The notes beneath the pieces are model-generated. The model ran no database searches and had not been told where the DNA came from. It saw nothing but the letters and a program-made list of their open reading frames with translations. This document shows positions 1 through 10,789 of a stretch of 64,000 bases of DNA, piece after piece. The stretch's first letter is position 1, and each line of letters starts with the position of its first letter. Position numbers and translations under genes: made by a program. Source of the stretch: Aplectana chamaeleonis (lineage: Eukaryota > Nematoda > Chromadorea > Rhabditida > Cosmocercidae); NCBI GenBank assembly GCA_029168955.1, contig JAPDOI010001162.1:151590-215589 (forward strand), in the 5' to 3' direction.

Positions 1-1063
1 TTTGTGAGAAACTCGTTAAAAGAGGTGAAATGTCTTATGCTACTGATTTGGCATGGGAATAAACTCGAAAGAAGCGCTAAAAACTCAGTGATATGATTCA
101 TCGTTTATTTGGCTGTGCACTTGTTTACTAAACAACAAAAATTGAGTGTGACATTGGAGAACCAAATCACGCGCTTCTCTTCTGAAACCAACCTAACGCT
201 TGCAGTTTAGGTTAACAAGTCACAGGTCCTTGCAAAATTTTGTTCAATTAATGAAAGTGGAAATAACATCACGTAGTGTGCTTATGCAAATGTCGTCAAC
301 TAAGGACACACTGCTGTCACACGAATACATAAATGCTCAAAAAGAAGTGCGTGATTTGGTTCTTCAATGTCACACTCAATTTTTGTTGTTTAGTAAACAA
401 GTGCACAGCCAAATCAACGATGAATCTTTTCACTGAGTTTTTAGCGCTTCTTTCGAGTTAGTTCCCATGCGAAATCAGTAGAATAGGACATTTCACTTCT
501 TTTAAAGGCAGTGGTCACGATGAAAAACGTTATCGAAAAAACTACAAAAATTCAGCTTAGATATAAAACAGCTCAAAAACTATGAAGGTAGCGCTGTGAA
601 AAACGGGCTAGAATTAGAGTTATTAAGACCCTGAAATTCCAGTTCGTGCACACGTGCACAGAAAGATCACAGTCCCATGCCAAGCAGTCCCAAATCATCG
701 ACACTCAGAGGAAGAAATAAATGCAAATTTACCTAATAAAACAATTGAACAATGAATGCAAGCACTTAAGTCAAGGTTTTTGACTAGATGTGTACATAAA
801 TCCGAAAGTTCATTGATTGAAATTCAAGTTCAAGTCAGCTGATGTTCTTTATATTAGAGATCATCGATGCCGATGATGTGGGGTGGACTCGTCCACCATC
901 AAAAGACAAGAAAATTCAGGCTTCGAATTTGGCCCAGAACAGCTATTTTTTCGCGATTTTTTCTTATAGGTTCTACTACTCTATACCCAGAAAAGGGTTT
1001 AGAGAGGAAACAAAGACGAGCTTATTTGAGCGCGACCACTGCCTTTAACGAGTTTCTCACAAA
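1..1063. mobile_element. Fold-back DNA element split by a nested TTAA element
   Basis: Terminal inverted repeats are seen: the first 15 bases (tttgtgagaaactcg) recur inverted at 1049-1063. Long inner arms (about 1-170 and 340-505) also pair, with a unique centre. The right arm is interrupted at 506-1044 by another element; removing it and one TTAA restores the pairing with the left arm. No transposase is visible, so it is non-autonomous. The left end may continue beyond the window. Confidence 0.75.
506..1044. mobile_element. Type A TTAA-flanked non-autonomous DNA element, copy 1
   Basis: This 539-bp element starts AGGCAGTGGTCACGAT and ends with the imperfect inverse. It is flanked by TTAA at 502-505 and 1045-1048. 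Two further full copies lie in opposite orientation (4075-4849 and 47378-47925). The TTAA target resembles piggyBac-like transposition (family knowledge), but there is no transposase gene. The uninterrupted left arm of the host fold-back shows a single TTAA, which supports target-site duplication. Confidence 0.8.
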
Positions 1064-1297
1064 TGCTACATTGCCAAATCATACTAATCCGTAGCAAAGC
1101 AAAACAGTTAGATATATCAATTCTGAGGTTGGACTGTGCCTTTAAGCACAAACTTTGCTTACACGACAACAGCACAAAGAAAACTCGCTTTTTGTGAAAA
1201 TAGAAAGATTTCTATTTATTTTGGGCATTATGATCAGGAAACAATAAAAAAATGCACAAGGAATAGACAAACACAGTCGGAAACCACTCAACAAGGT

Positions 1298-2005
1298 TCA
1301 GAAATGCGTAGATTTTCTAGATTTACGATTGTAATGTGAATCACTCTCTCGAAGTTGCACCCACATGTAGTCCCCCATCATGTTTTCGTTATACTCTCCT
1401 TGGTAACGACCTTCATAGTCCAACATATCTTGATGATAGAGCTCGCCTTGCTCCTCGGAGTAAGCGCCCATGTTCTCTTCGAATTTGGCGAGATGCGATT
1501 CAATGATATGAACTTTCAGAAACATTCTGCATCCCATTTTTGGCATAATTCTTTATGAGAGTCTGCACCAACTCCACATAGTTTTCAGCTTTGTGATTAC
1601 CTAGGAAGCCCTTAACAACTGCAACAAAACTGCTCCAAGGCGCTCTCTCCATCCTGCTCAAGAGCTTTGCAAGATTCTCACATTTTATGATCCTCTTGAT
1701 CTGTAGTCCGACGAATCTACCAGCCCTGACCTTAGCCTCTGACTGTTTTGGAGAAAGATCTTGGAGCTATTAAAGTGCTTCTGACTTCTTGTCAACAGCA
1801 GTAACAAAGTGCTTGATGAGGCCTACATACATAACTTGATGCGAAGCGTTGGTGTTTATGAGGTTCTATCAGCGGCTCCCACTTCATATTGCTGTTCCCA
1901 ACAGCAAACTCGGTCCGTTGTGGCCAGTCCTTCGTGTGATAATGCGCCTTACTAGGAACTGCTTTAAACTTCCCGTGGAGATTTGGGAAACCATGTTGTC
2001 GTTGC
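1298..2005 (-). pseudogene. Decayed fragment of a repetitive conserved protein family
   Basis: Reading the minus strand from about 2005 to 1298 gives blocks in shifting frames: DWPQRTEF, GLIKHFV..VDKKSEAL, ERAPWSSFVAVVKGFLGNH, KAENYVELVQTL, then after a +1 shift MGCRMFLKVH, GAYSEEQGELYHQDM and MMGDYMW. This block order resembles a multi-copy family I recall from invertebrate genomes (SHLxxFxxNxGxxSxEQGExFHQD...MMxDYxW). Its function is unknown and it is often linked to repeats. There are at least two frameshifts (near 1545 and near 1830) and a stop near 1770, so the copy is dead. Only the last 82 codons (1298-1546) form one open frame. It could equally be the cargo of a mobile element; no terminal repeats were recognised around it. 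Confidence 0.6.
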
Positions 2006-2039
2006 TGTAGGTCTGTGACAGTTCATAAATGATCCGTGC

Positions 2040-2880
2040 TTGAAACTCCCTAAATGGCTGCGGGGATCCACAAAAATGGCATTTTCATTGCTTCAATAAA
2101 CGTTAGGGGGGAGGGCATCAGGGAATTTTCGGGGTGTTGAGAAAAATTTTTCGGATTCGGCTCAAAACTTGCATCTAGGGTTATTCAGGGCGCTGAACCC
2201 GAATCTGTGGTCTGTTCCTTGCCTGACTTAGGGTTACGGTAGGTTACGTTAGGCAAAATGCCTTTTAACTGGCGTTACTTCCCTTAAAATTTCGAAAATC
2301 GAAAAATGGACCTCAGATTCGTGTTCAGCGGTCCAAGTAACACCCACAGTGAAATTTTGAGTCAAATCTGAGACTTTGACCGAGCTAACGTAAACCGACC
2401 GTAATCTACCGTAATGAATCGAAACCCGATAAACGGATTGCAGATTCGTGTTAGGCAGACCGAATAACCGTTACGTACAAGTTTGGAGGCGATTTGATTG
2501 TAGCATTCTCGAAATTGTCAAAAGTCGCGTTTTGCTCGAAAAATTTCCAGCATTTTGAAGCTTTGGACCAAATCAGATGGAATCTTTCAAATATTGACAA
2601 ATGGGCCCAAATTAGTGATTAGTGCCCAAAACAACCCCTAGAAACAAGACAATTTTTTGTTTTTGTTTTTTTTTTCTCAACTCAACCCGAGACAATTTTT
2701 TTTGAAAACCCTGAAAACTGACATTCGTGTACCCCTCCTATCTACGCAGAGCTATGAAAAAGCCCACTTTTGGAAATCTCCTTTAAATCTCCGAGGCATT
2801 TAGGGGATTTGGAAAACGGATTCTCAATGCTGTGTCCCATAATTACAACTATCAGCACATGGTTTTATAAAAGCCCACCG
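2040..2880 (+). repeat. Interspersed repeat family F, copy 1
   Basis: Similar sequence recurs at 8375-8605, 31610-32285, 47205-47345 and inverted at 48505-49085. Shared blocks include an ATGAAATTTT-AGGGTGTT-like start, GGTTACGGTAGGTTACG, and repeated statements of 'gattcgtgtt..gca..aataac'. No open reading frame is conserved. In the 31.6-kb copy this family lies inside an inverted-repeat element, so F is probably the interior of a non-autonomous DNA element. Confidence 0.65.
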
Positions 2881-3710
2881 GAACTGTAAGGCAAGCCCTA
2901 GTTAGTGTCACGGGTGTCCCAAAGACAGAGGAATGAAGGAAACTTTTCGGATTCTCCTTGAAGGCTCATGAGGAATGAGATTATTTCGAAGTCACCGATG
3001 ATCTCATTCGTAGTCGTCATGCTTTAATGCACTTACTTTCGGTACGTTCAAGTACGCTCTAGAAAGTTCTGAGAGTTTCAGGAAAGTTCTGTAAGTTTCT
3101 TGGACGTTCTGGAGTGTTCAGAGGAATCGTAGAAACAGCTGAACAACTCTAGCAGTTCAATGAGGAAGCTCGGCATTGAGAATTGAGAGTTTTCTCGAAA
3201 ACACTCGATTTTCCAAATCTCATTGTCCCGGTCACAGAACCAAAGTTCTTCTGGAATAGCAGCGATTTCCTTTCTGTTCTAGACCTAACGGGTTAGGAAA
3301 ACACAAATAATGGAAACACAACCCGGAAACAGAACAAAAGTGAAAATTTGTCATGTAGTGTTATAACACAACAACCGTTTTATCGCGGAAACTGCTTTAC
3401 TTGAACGAAGTTTTCTGTTGAATACGAATAAAATAGTCTGATGGCATATTTGGTAATAAGCTGACACCCTTTGCGGCCGCGCGCTTCCGAGTCGGAAGAG
3501 TTTCCAGCGCCACTCTGTTGACTCTAGGTGGGTTTTAGAAACTGGAAACTAAACAAAATCGGAGAAAACTGTAGAAAAAAGCCATATCGAGTCGGCTTTG
3601 GCGCTGGAAGCTCGACTGACTCGAACGCGTGCGGCCGCGAAGGGTGTCGAGACGCAATTGCGGACCGGAATTTGGCCCAGAGAAGCACAGTATGCATGCA
3701 GAAATTGGTC
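2881..3710. other. No gene recognised
   Basis: Unique-looking sequence with runs of 'agttctg' around 3060-3130. The GC-rich stretch around 3470-3660 contains 'ttcgcggccgc' words in both orientations (3470-3480 and 3630-3645), a possible inverted-repeat end. Nothing coding is recognised. Confidence 0.4.
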
Positions 3711-3714
3711 TTAA

Positions 3715-4070
3715 AGGCAGTGTTCACGATAAATGTCGTCCTCGGTTTTTGGCCGGAGTTCGAAAGTTCAGGGTCTCATTGAAGCACTGGGGTCGAAAGA
3801 ACAAACGAAAACGAGCTCGAAAGAGCTTCATACGACTCCGAAGCGCGGCTGAGTTTTCGCATTGGGGCGCATTTTCGCACGCAGTCTACTTCAGGCCCAT
3901 GCCAGCGCAACTGATCCACCGTTGAAATGTGGCTTCCAAGAAGAATAACTGATTTTGGATGTTTCGCAGCGTTTTTCAAGAGATTCTCTCTTCACTGATG
4001 AAGCAGTCAGACTCTAAGCCTTCGTTTTCTGGTGGAAACTCAAAAACGATTTTTATCGTGGATACTACCT
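3715..4070. mobile_element. Type B TTAA-flanked element, copy 1
   Basis: A 356-bp element beginning AGGCAGTGTTCACGATAAA and ending with the imperfect inverse (TATCGTGGATACTACCT). It is flanked by TTAA at 3711-3714 and 4071-4074, and the right TTAA is shared with the abutting type A copy 2. Its ends resemble type A but the interior differs. Other type B-like copies lie at 22363-22823, 40320-41293, 40685-41169, 43643-44065 and 44387-44728. Confidence 0.7.
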
Positions 4071-4074
4071 TTAA

Positions 4075-4849
4075 AGGCAGTGGTCCCGATCAAATATGCT
4101 TGTCTTCTCCGAACCCTTTTCTGGGTCTGGAGCAGTAGGACCTATAAGAAAAAATCGCGAAAAAACCACTGTTTTGTGCCAAATTTGAAGCCTGAACTTT
4201 CTTGTATTTTGATGGTGGACGAGCGTACTCCACATCATCGGCATTGATGACCTGTTATATCAAAAACATCAGCTGGCTTGAAATTGAATTTCAATCAACG
4301 AACCTTCGGATTTATGTACACATCTAGTCAAAAACATTGACTAGAGTGCTTTCCTTCATTGCTCAACTGTTTTTATTAGGTAAATTTGCATTTATTTCTT
4401 CCTCTGAATGTCGATGATTTTTGACTGTTCAGCATCTCAGAAACTCAACGGGTCCGACCGCAGATTTCTGTCGGGTCGAACCCCTTTCCATTTTCGCCCC
4501 TCACTTCTTCCAACTGAGACGACGTGGGGGAGAAGTAAAATTTATTCTCCCCCCATGTCGTCTCACTTGGGACTACGTGGAGGAACAATGCTAAAGGGTA
4601 CGACCCGACAGAAATCTGGGGATGGACCCCGTTCGAGCTGGGGTCGGACCCGGCGAATGTCTGAGATGAGACTGCGATCTTTTTCGTCGGCGCTGTGCAC
4701 GTGTGCACGAACTGGCGTCTTTGGGCCCTAAAAACTCTAATTCTAGCCCGTTTTTCACCGCGCTACCTTCATAGTTTTTCAGCTGTTTTCGACTTGAGCT
4801 GGTTTTCGTAGTTTTTTTTCGATAACGTTTTCCATCGTGACCACTGCCT
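4075..4849. mobile_element. Type A TTAA element, copy 2 (inverted), carrying a nested insertion
   Basis: Starts AGGCAGTGGTCCCGATC and ends GATCGTGACCACTGCCT-like, between TTAA at 4071-4074 and 4850-4853. It aligns with the reverse complement of copy 1 and directly with copy 3 at 47378-47925. It is about 230 bp longer than the others because of an inserted element at 4436-4665. Confidence 0.8.
4436..4665. mobile_element. Small fold-back element nested in type A copy 2
   Basis: 230 bp with ends CTCAGA/TCTGAG. Internal arms pair (cagatttctgtcgggtcg near 4460 against its inverse near 4598; gacgacgtgggggagaa against its inverse near 4545). It is flanked by AT at 4434-4435 and 4666-4667. Type A copy 3 reads straight through the site (GCATGAGAC), which gives the empty target and a 2-bp duplication. 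Confidence 0.7.
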
Positions 4850-4853
4850 TTAA

Positions 4854-5389
4854 ACATTTCTACCGCTCAGCGGAGTCGGCGGATGAACAAGAACAAACCG
4901 AGTTTGGGGCAGCAGTTGTCGGCACGAGAGCTGCGAAATGTATTGAAATTCCATTCCACGTTCTCGTTGTGTGAGAAAAATTCAAGAACGAAGTCTATCG
5001 TGAACTTCAATGTATCCTTATTCGATGTTCACCCACACTCTCTAGCTTAGCGTATTCGTGCAGAGCGATCAGTGACGAGGAAGACTTGATCAACTATCTC
5101 ACATCTAAAAATATAGATTTATAGGCAAAGTCACCGTCCTACGGACACAGGAAGATCCAATTTCGTCAGACCCTACGCCCTAGGGGATGGTGCGTCATAT
5201 GCAGGACTAATCACAGTTCGAGAGCTTTCTAGGGCGGCCTGCACTACCTTTTTCGGCTTCAGACTATCTAATAATCCGATCAAAAGCCAACATCTGTGAG
5301 GAACGGTTCTTGTACAAAAAGCCATTTGCACTGAAAGGATGAACTTAAGCTTATTCAGGTGTGGAAAGCTTCACTAACGGCAGCGTGGT
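4854..5389. other. No gene recognised
   Basis: Mixed sequence with short open stretches only. No family motif or terminal repeats were recognised. Confidence 0.4.
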
Positions 5390-5530
5390 GCCTTAATAGA
5401 TTTGTATAGCACTGTGTAGAGGCTGTGCGCACTGCATCGCTCGAACATTCTCTTGTGTACACTGAAACGTCTATTGATATCTGTAGAACCAGCGGCACCA
5501 ACGAGCAGGTACAAACAAACTTGTATACAC
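5390..5530 (-). repeat. RTE retrotransposon 5'-leader fragment
   Basis: The reverse complement of this stretch matches the leader of the large RTE copy at about 15300-15410. Shared words are acctgctcgttg, gacgtttgagtgtacac (near match) and gttcgagcgat. It is an isolated fragment without coding region, on the opposite strand to the 15-kb copy. Confidence 0.6.
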
Positions 5531-5722
5531 ATCACCCCGCAGTATACACATATATACGCTTCACTGTTCACTGCATTCCAGCCGCCAGCTCAATCGGTTG
5601 ATCTAGGGAAACTCCGTATTCCTTCATATACATAGAGAGCTGGCACAGTCATTTTTTGTTGACAACAAACAATGGAGTAGAAGCCGCGTCTTCCCGCATG
5701 CCCCAGTCTTTTGTTTTGTTAA

Positions 5723-5880
5723 AGGCAGTGGTTGCGATTTAAAAGATTGCTGAAAAACAACAACAAGCAGTATGGTTCAAAACCTATTAAAGCTGTGAAG
5801 GTTCCTTGCCAAAAAAAAAGCGCTAGAATAAGAGCTATTGGGACCCTAATCCGTGCACATGTGCACGATTCCGCTCAAAA
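5723..5880. repeat. Partial type A TTAA element (one end only)
   Basis: TTAA at 5719-5722 is followed by AGGCAGTGGTTGCGAT and a stretch resembling the type A left end (gctagaat, gggaccct, gtgcacatgtgcac). No matching right end was found, so the copy is truncated. Confidence 0.5.
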
Positions 5881-6063
5881 AAACCGAGACTCATGCTGAT
5901 TACAGTCAAAACTCATCAGCGTGCACAGCAATAAGTGACTGGAGAAGAAGTGCCGAACCAGGCAAGCTGCCGTAAGTGTATAATCTTGATATGAGCGATT
6001 GTTGGGTGGTGATCGACGGGTGGGTTGGTCATCGGCCAGCAGCCAGGGGTGTTTCTGCCTTAC

Positions 6064-6189
6064 GGGTTGAGCCAAAAGGGCGCGGCGCGGCCTTATGATG
6101 GAGAGCCGTATAGATAGATCGCCGCGATCTATCAATACGGCTCTCCATCATCATGCCGCGCCGCGCGCTGTTGACACTCTGCTCAACCC
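6064..6189. repeat. 126-bp near-perfect hairpin
   Basis: Ends GGGTTGAGC (6064-6072) and GCTCAACCC (6181-6189) are exact inverses. The inner stem pairs tgatggagagccgtat (6096-6111) with its inverse at 6134-6149, and the centre atagatcgc/gcgatctat also pairs. It is a small fold-back element or a remnant of one, and it abuts the composite element that begins at 6191. Confidence 0.7.
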
Positions 6190-6835
6190 CTAAACCCATT
6201 CACGACAACGTGTCCCACCGGTGGGACACGCTTCGCTTTTCAAAAAACGTTTTCTCCACAACAAGGACGAGTTTCCAGACTTTTCCATGTTCAATATATT
6301 AACTAATCCTAGGCTCGACTACAGAAATAGTGGTGCGTCGGCAGCCAATACATAAAAATCGTTTTAAAAACGATTTCTCGAGCATTTTGAGAGTTATTTT
6401 TCCTTTCTATACCGTTTCTTGGCTTTCCCAGCAACAAACGCCAGTTGGATTCACGATCTACTCCCCTGGGAACCTGCCACTACCATGACCACGCCTACCA
6501 TGGCCCTGAGACACAGATTTTCTTTAATTTAAAACTTTGAGTCCACTATAACCAAACCTAAACCATACCAAATTCGAAAACAGACAGCAGGTTTCTGATT
6601 AGCATTCAAAGAAACTCTTCTAAGTGAATATCGCTATAGCAAAAGTAGCAAAATAATATACAGTTTACCGCAATGTTAAGAGGACATGGTGCGGTTGCGG
6701 TCGCACACTAAAAGTACGATGGAAGACGCCAGATTTCATTATCAAACGACAGCACAGCTGATTTTCTGGGTGAGTTACGGTTTTTCTTTTCTTTCCATTT
6801 TTGCTCCGGCATTATTTTTGTTTCTGACTATTTAA

Positions 6836-7389
6836 AGGCATCGTACGCGCAAACAACGGTGTCTCATTTTTCTATGTTTTTGAGAAGGCAAGCTCTTGAG
6901 GTAAGCGATAATAGCAAAGAAACTCTGAAAAACCCCAGCTTTCGCAAAATAAACGCGTTTAAAAACATATTTGAAAAATGATTTTTCGCCCTCTCCGTCG
7001 AATTCGGTGTGTCCAGGGCAACACGTCCGCAGTTTTTCAGAACGTCTGAAGTGGTTTTTCGCTTTGAACGTGCAAGGTGATAAGATTTCTTTTGCCTTTC
7101 TTCTACCAGAATCACTTAAAAGTAAAAAAGCTTTCACTGTGCTAGTTTGGATGATAATATTTTCCGAAATAAGAGTTTGCAATACAGTATCTCTTGCGAC
7201 TGACATGGCGCTTTTGTTCCTTGTGCTGGATGGCTGGTGAGAACTGATGGCGGATCCCCATCTTTAACCCCTTCCAATCTAATAACCCTACGTTTTTGAC
7301 GCGGCAAAGTTTACCGGTGAAATCTATCGGGCTCATTCATGAAATTGAGTCTAAAAAATGGAAAGTGGTTTCCAGCGAGAACGATGCCT
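6836..7389. mobile_element. Type D TTAA element, copy 1
   Basis: 554 bp, starting AGGCATCGTACGCGC and ending GCGAGAACGATGCCT, between TTAA at 6832-6835 and 7390-7393. Related ends occur at 10790-11245, 24402 and 34344-34781. No coding capacity is evident. Confidence 0.75.
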
Positions 7390-7629
7390 TTAAATATTGC
7401 GAATAGTGAATATTCTTAGTGCGTGATGGGAATTAGCCGTTTGTTTGGGCTTGGATGTGTTTTTACCCCAAAATTCTGTCTTGTAATCGATAAAATGTTT
7501 CCAACTCAGGCACCGGTTCGATTCGAGCGCCGTCTGAACGAGGTTGGACCGTTGAACCGCTCTGGCTCGAAACGAAAAAAGAGGCGGGGCCAGCCCGAAA
7601 CGTGGCTCGTTCATTTCGGGAATGACGTT

Positions 7630-7790
7630 GGTCCACCTCTCAAAGCCGGGATTGCAGTCTCGATGATTTCGTGACTACTCCGTGGATTGTCTGTGGGTCC
7701 ACCTGTCATAGCCGGGACTGCAGTCTCGGTGATGACGTCACGCCTTCGTGGATCTTGGCTCGGTCCACCTTTCATAGCAGGGATTCTAAT
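7630..7790 (+). repeat. 66-bp tandem repeat, about 2.5 units
   Basis: Units begin with ggtccacct at 7630, 7696 and 7762, exactly 66 bp apart, and share catagc..gggattgcagtctcg-like cores. The second unit contains a TGACGTCA palindrome. Confidence 0.7.
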
Positions 7791-8003
7791 AAGATGATGA
7801 CGTCATCATTTTGTTACCATCGATTCTACGCCCTATACCCTTCATACATAGCTGTCATCGCAATGACGTCGTATTGATTTTTGGAGCATGGGGGCTATGG
7901 CTTTGCCACCATTCTCGAAAAATCAAGCATGACGTTGTCGCGGTGACCGCTATGAAGGGTGTAGGGCGTAGAATCGATGGTAACAAGATGATGACGTCAT
8001 CAT
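7791..8003. mobile_element. Fold-back element ending in CRE-like palindromes
   Basis: 213 bp. Both ends carry GATGATGACGTCATCAT followed by TTGTTACCATCGATTCTACG and its inverse. The arms continue through 'ccctat.cccttcata'. There is no coding content. The ends contain the perfect palindrome TGACGTCA. Confidence 0.7.
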
Positions 8004-8374
8004 CCTGGTCTTGACCATGAGAATCCTACACTGTAACAAATACTTGAATTTTTCAACACTCAACAATCAGTTTTCTAGTGAATCGTTCCCACTGATTTAT
8101 AGTTCAGAGCTTTTGTTCATTCTCGCCCTGTTTTTCTTCTCATATTGTCATTTTCGGAGCTTAATTCCGGTCCGCAAATGCGGATTACCGCTCTTGCATC
8201 ACGCAAAACTATGATAATCGTGCTGGAAAAAAGTGAATCGTGCCGAGAAAACTATTTTTAGTCAGCCTGGCAATCCCGGATGAAATGTACATTTCCGAAA
8301 TCGTTTTTGGCGTAGAATCCGAACTGCCTAAAATCACTCCGAAAAAAGTTATACGCGTTCGTCAAAGCCTGGCA

Positions 8375-8605
8375 CCAAGGTAAGGGACGGCCCCATGAAA
8401 TTTTCAGGGTGTTATGAAAAAATTTCGGATTCGTCTTAAAGCTTGTATGCAGGGCTAGTCTAGGGTGCTGAACACGAATCTGGAGACCGTTTGTCGAACT
8501 TCTGAAGTTTTTTGTAGGTTATGGTAGGTACCATGCCATTTAGGAGGCAAAACCTACCTTAGTATTTCGAAAATCGAGAAAGGGACAGTAAGTCTATTTC
8601 AAAAC
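8375..8605 (+). repeat. Interspersed repeat family F, short copy
   Basis: Contains aaggtaaggg, ccccatgaaattttcagggtg, 'gctgaacacgaatctgg' and 'ggttatggtaggta' in the order seen in the copies at 2040 and 31610. The copy is truncated after about 230 bp. Confidence 0.6.
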
Positions 8606-10067
8606 ACGGTCTCTCTTTTCCGCCCATTACGTACCATTTGAAATGCAACTAGCATTCACGAAAACTTGCCATTTGGTTGTGGAGTACCAGTTCAGAAAGG
8701 TGTAATGCCAGAATTAACAGGACGTTTTAATTAGTTTTGACGCTTCGCAGCAATCCTCTTCAAATTTTCGCTACACTGAGGATCAGATCTGGATCTTCCT
8801 TCAGAAAAAAAACTCATGAATTTTTTTTATCGCAGCCCTGCCTTAAACCGGGTGAGGAGAACATTCTTTCCACTTCTCTGATGCACAAAAGTAGACTTTT
8901 TTTGCTGGAATAAATTTAACTCGAATCATACTCTTAACCGCCCTGATAGAAGAGAATGACTTCGCACTAATGAAGGCATCAAGATATATTTTTGAAAAGC
9001 GAATAGCTGGAACACCAAAAGGAAACATGAAAAGTTCCATGAAAGAAAAACACGGAAATCAGTAGCGTGAGAATGCTAAAAAAAGGTGGTTTTATGCGGG
9101 TCGAAATAGGGTTTATTCAAGCAATCAAGGCGAGAAATGGTTCGATTTAGCGAAAAAAAGTTGCTCAAGTTTGATCGGCAAAAATTTCGATAAATTTGAG
9201 ATCAAGTCGGTAAATGGGTAAATCAAAATTCACCAAAAACTCCCGGTAAATCAGTAAGGCGGTAAACGGTAAGTGCACACCACTGGTGGTGAGTTCGACG
9301 GAAATTGTCATGCTTCACACCCCGTAGACCTGCACCCTGATGTTCGATTACTTTCCGCTTATTTCATGATTTCTTACATCAAGAAGCAACAGATGTTGAC
9401 AAACATGTTTCGAGAAGGCCTTGAAATAATATCGCCCGGGGCTGGTTTATATTCACCAAACAAATCTAATTTTCTTATTTTCAGCGGAAAACCAAAAATA
9501 GATAAAGATGGGCCGATCTGATGAGGCTGACTAATGGTAGAGAAAGAAAAAAGTGAACAATTTTTTTTAAGGATTTGAGCACATCTCGTATTGCAGGAGA
9601 CAAGAGAAACCAATGACAGCTGCAACTGTTCGAAACGTGTTGGCAATCTGTACAAATTTCGCAATGTTCCGTTTCGCTGTCGGTCCAATCGAGCTGATTG
9701 ATTAGTATGGCGCCAACCCCCGACGTCTCCCGTTTCTCTCGTGGAAAACGGGAAGGCGGAGCTTTGCCGAAACGTCTCTCGTTCGCCCCGACGTGGCAGA
9801 AAAAAGCGGTTCGGCCATCGGTCGAATCGAACTGGTGCCTGAGAAGGTTCAGACGCTTTGCTAAATCCAAGCTTCTTAACGGTGCAGTTTCCTGAGTTGT
9901 CTGGACTAACTTTCCCGGAAAGCTTGTTCTTACTCGTTGAAACTTGTATGCTTTGTTTTGTGATGTATTTCATTATAATTTTTCTTGCTTTCATACGATT
10001 GTCTTAAGCATCGTGATAAATCAATCAAAAATGGCAAAATCCTCTCGCACACTGAGAAGCGCCCCTA
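8606..10067. other. Interior of the composite element; no gene supported
   Basis: A 206-codon open stretch on the minus strand (9374-9994) covers part of this region but shows no recognisable domain and overlaps the secondary inverted arm (9750-9870). Two or three overlapping frames are open here. I do not support a gene. Confidence 0.4.
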
Positions 10068-10459
10068 TTCGTAATACGAGTCAGAAACAAAAATAATGGT
10101 GAAGCAAACAAGTAAAAAGGGAAAACCGTAACTTACCCAGAAAATCAGCTGTGCTGTAGATCGATAATTTTTCTGGCTTCTTCTAACGTACTTTTAGTGT
10201 GTGACTGCAACCGCACCATGCCCATTGCAGTAAACTGTATCTGCTTGACCGTGCCGTGAATTCAGGCATATGTTTTTCATGATATAAAGAGTTCTGTGAG
10301 CTGAAATTCTGGTTACAATGTTTTTTCATTGATAGCTACTCTATGAACATGAAAACCGAAAACTGATTTTCGATGGATGGCCATTCGAGCTCGCGTGTCC
10401 TACCGGTGGCACACGGTATACGGTACCGCAATACTGCACGCGGTCGTGAATGGGTTAAA

Positions 10460-10789
10460 GTCACATTCCAACCTCAGGGGTAACTTTTGATATTATAGCC
10501 ATGTCTAGTTACCCCACTGCGAAATCTCAGTTCGCTCAAGTCAGCAACAAGAAGCAGGGCAAAAGCCGGCCTTGCCCCAAATACACCCAAAACAGAACCA
10601 AGAATTTTACCTCAAAGAGAAATCTAAAATCTGTGCAAACGAGAAAATTGGTATGTGCACCGATGCTCAAAGTCAATATGTCTTGGTTTTCTTGCCAGGG
10701 CGGTGCGCCTGGTTTGTATTTTGGGGCTTTGGGGGAGGGGCCTATTTTTTGGGGCATCGGGGGAAGCCCGCGGCTGCACCGTCCCATAA
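10460..10789. other. No gene recognised
   Basis: GC-richer patches (ggggcattgg-type runs near 10700-10780) with overlapping open frames on both strands and no recognisable domain. Confidence 0.35.

Larger units (their letters stand above)
6191..10459. mobile_element. Composite non-autonomous element with long terminal inverted repeats
   Basis: The left end AACCCATTCACGAC (from 6193) recurs inverted at 10441-10456. Both ends also carry a CCACCGGTGG-type palindrome (near 6217 and 10402). Inner terminal-repeat sequence pairs over a long stretch: 6650-6830 with 10068-10245 (cagcacagctgattttctgg, attatttttgtttctgac and others). Secondary arms near 7500-7620 and 9750-9870 also resemble each other inverted. 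It contains nested elements (6836-7389, 7791-8003, an F fragment). No transposase frame was recognised. Confidence 0.55.

Noticed and set aside
7505..7530. tRNA B-box-like word ggttcgattcgag
   Set aside because: No matching A box or cloverleaf. The word is part of an inverted arm repeated at 9835.
9374..9994. 206-codon open frame on the minus strand
   Set aside because: No domain, composition like the surrounding inverted arm, and other frames are open in the same place.
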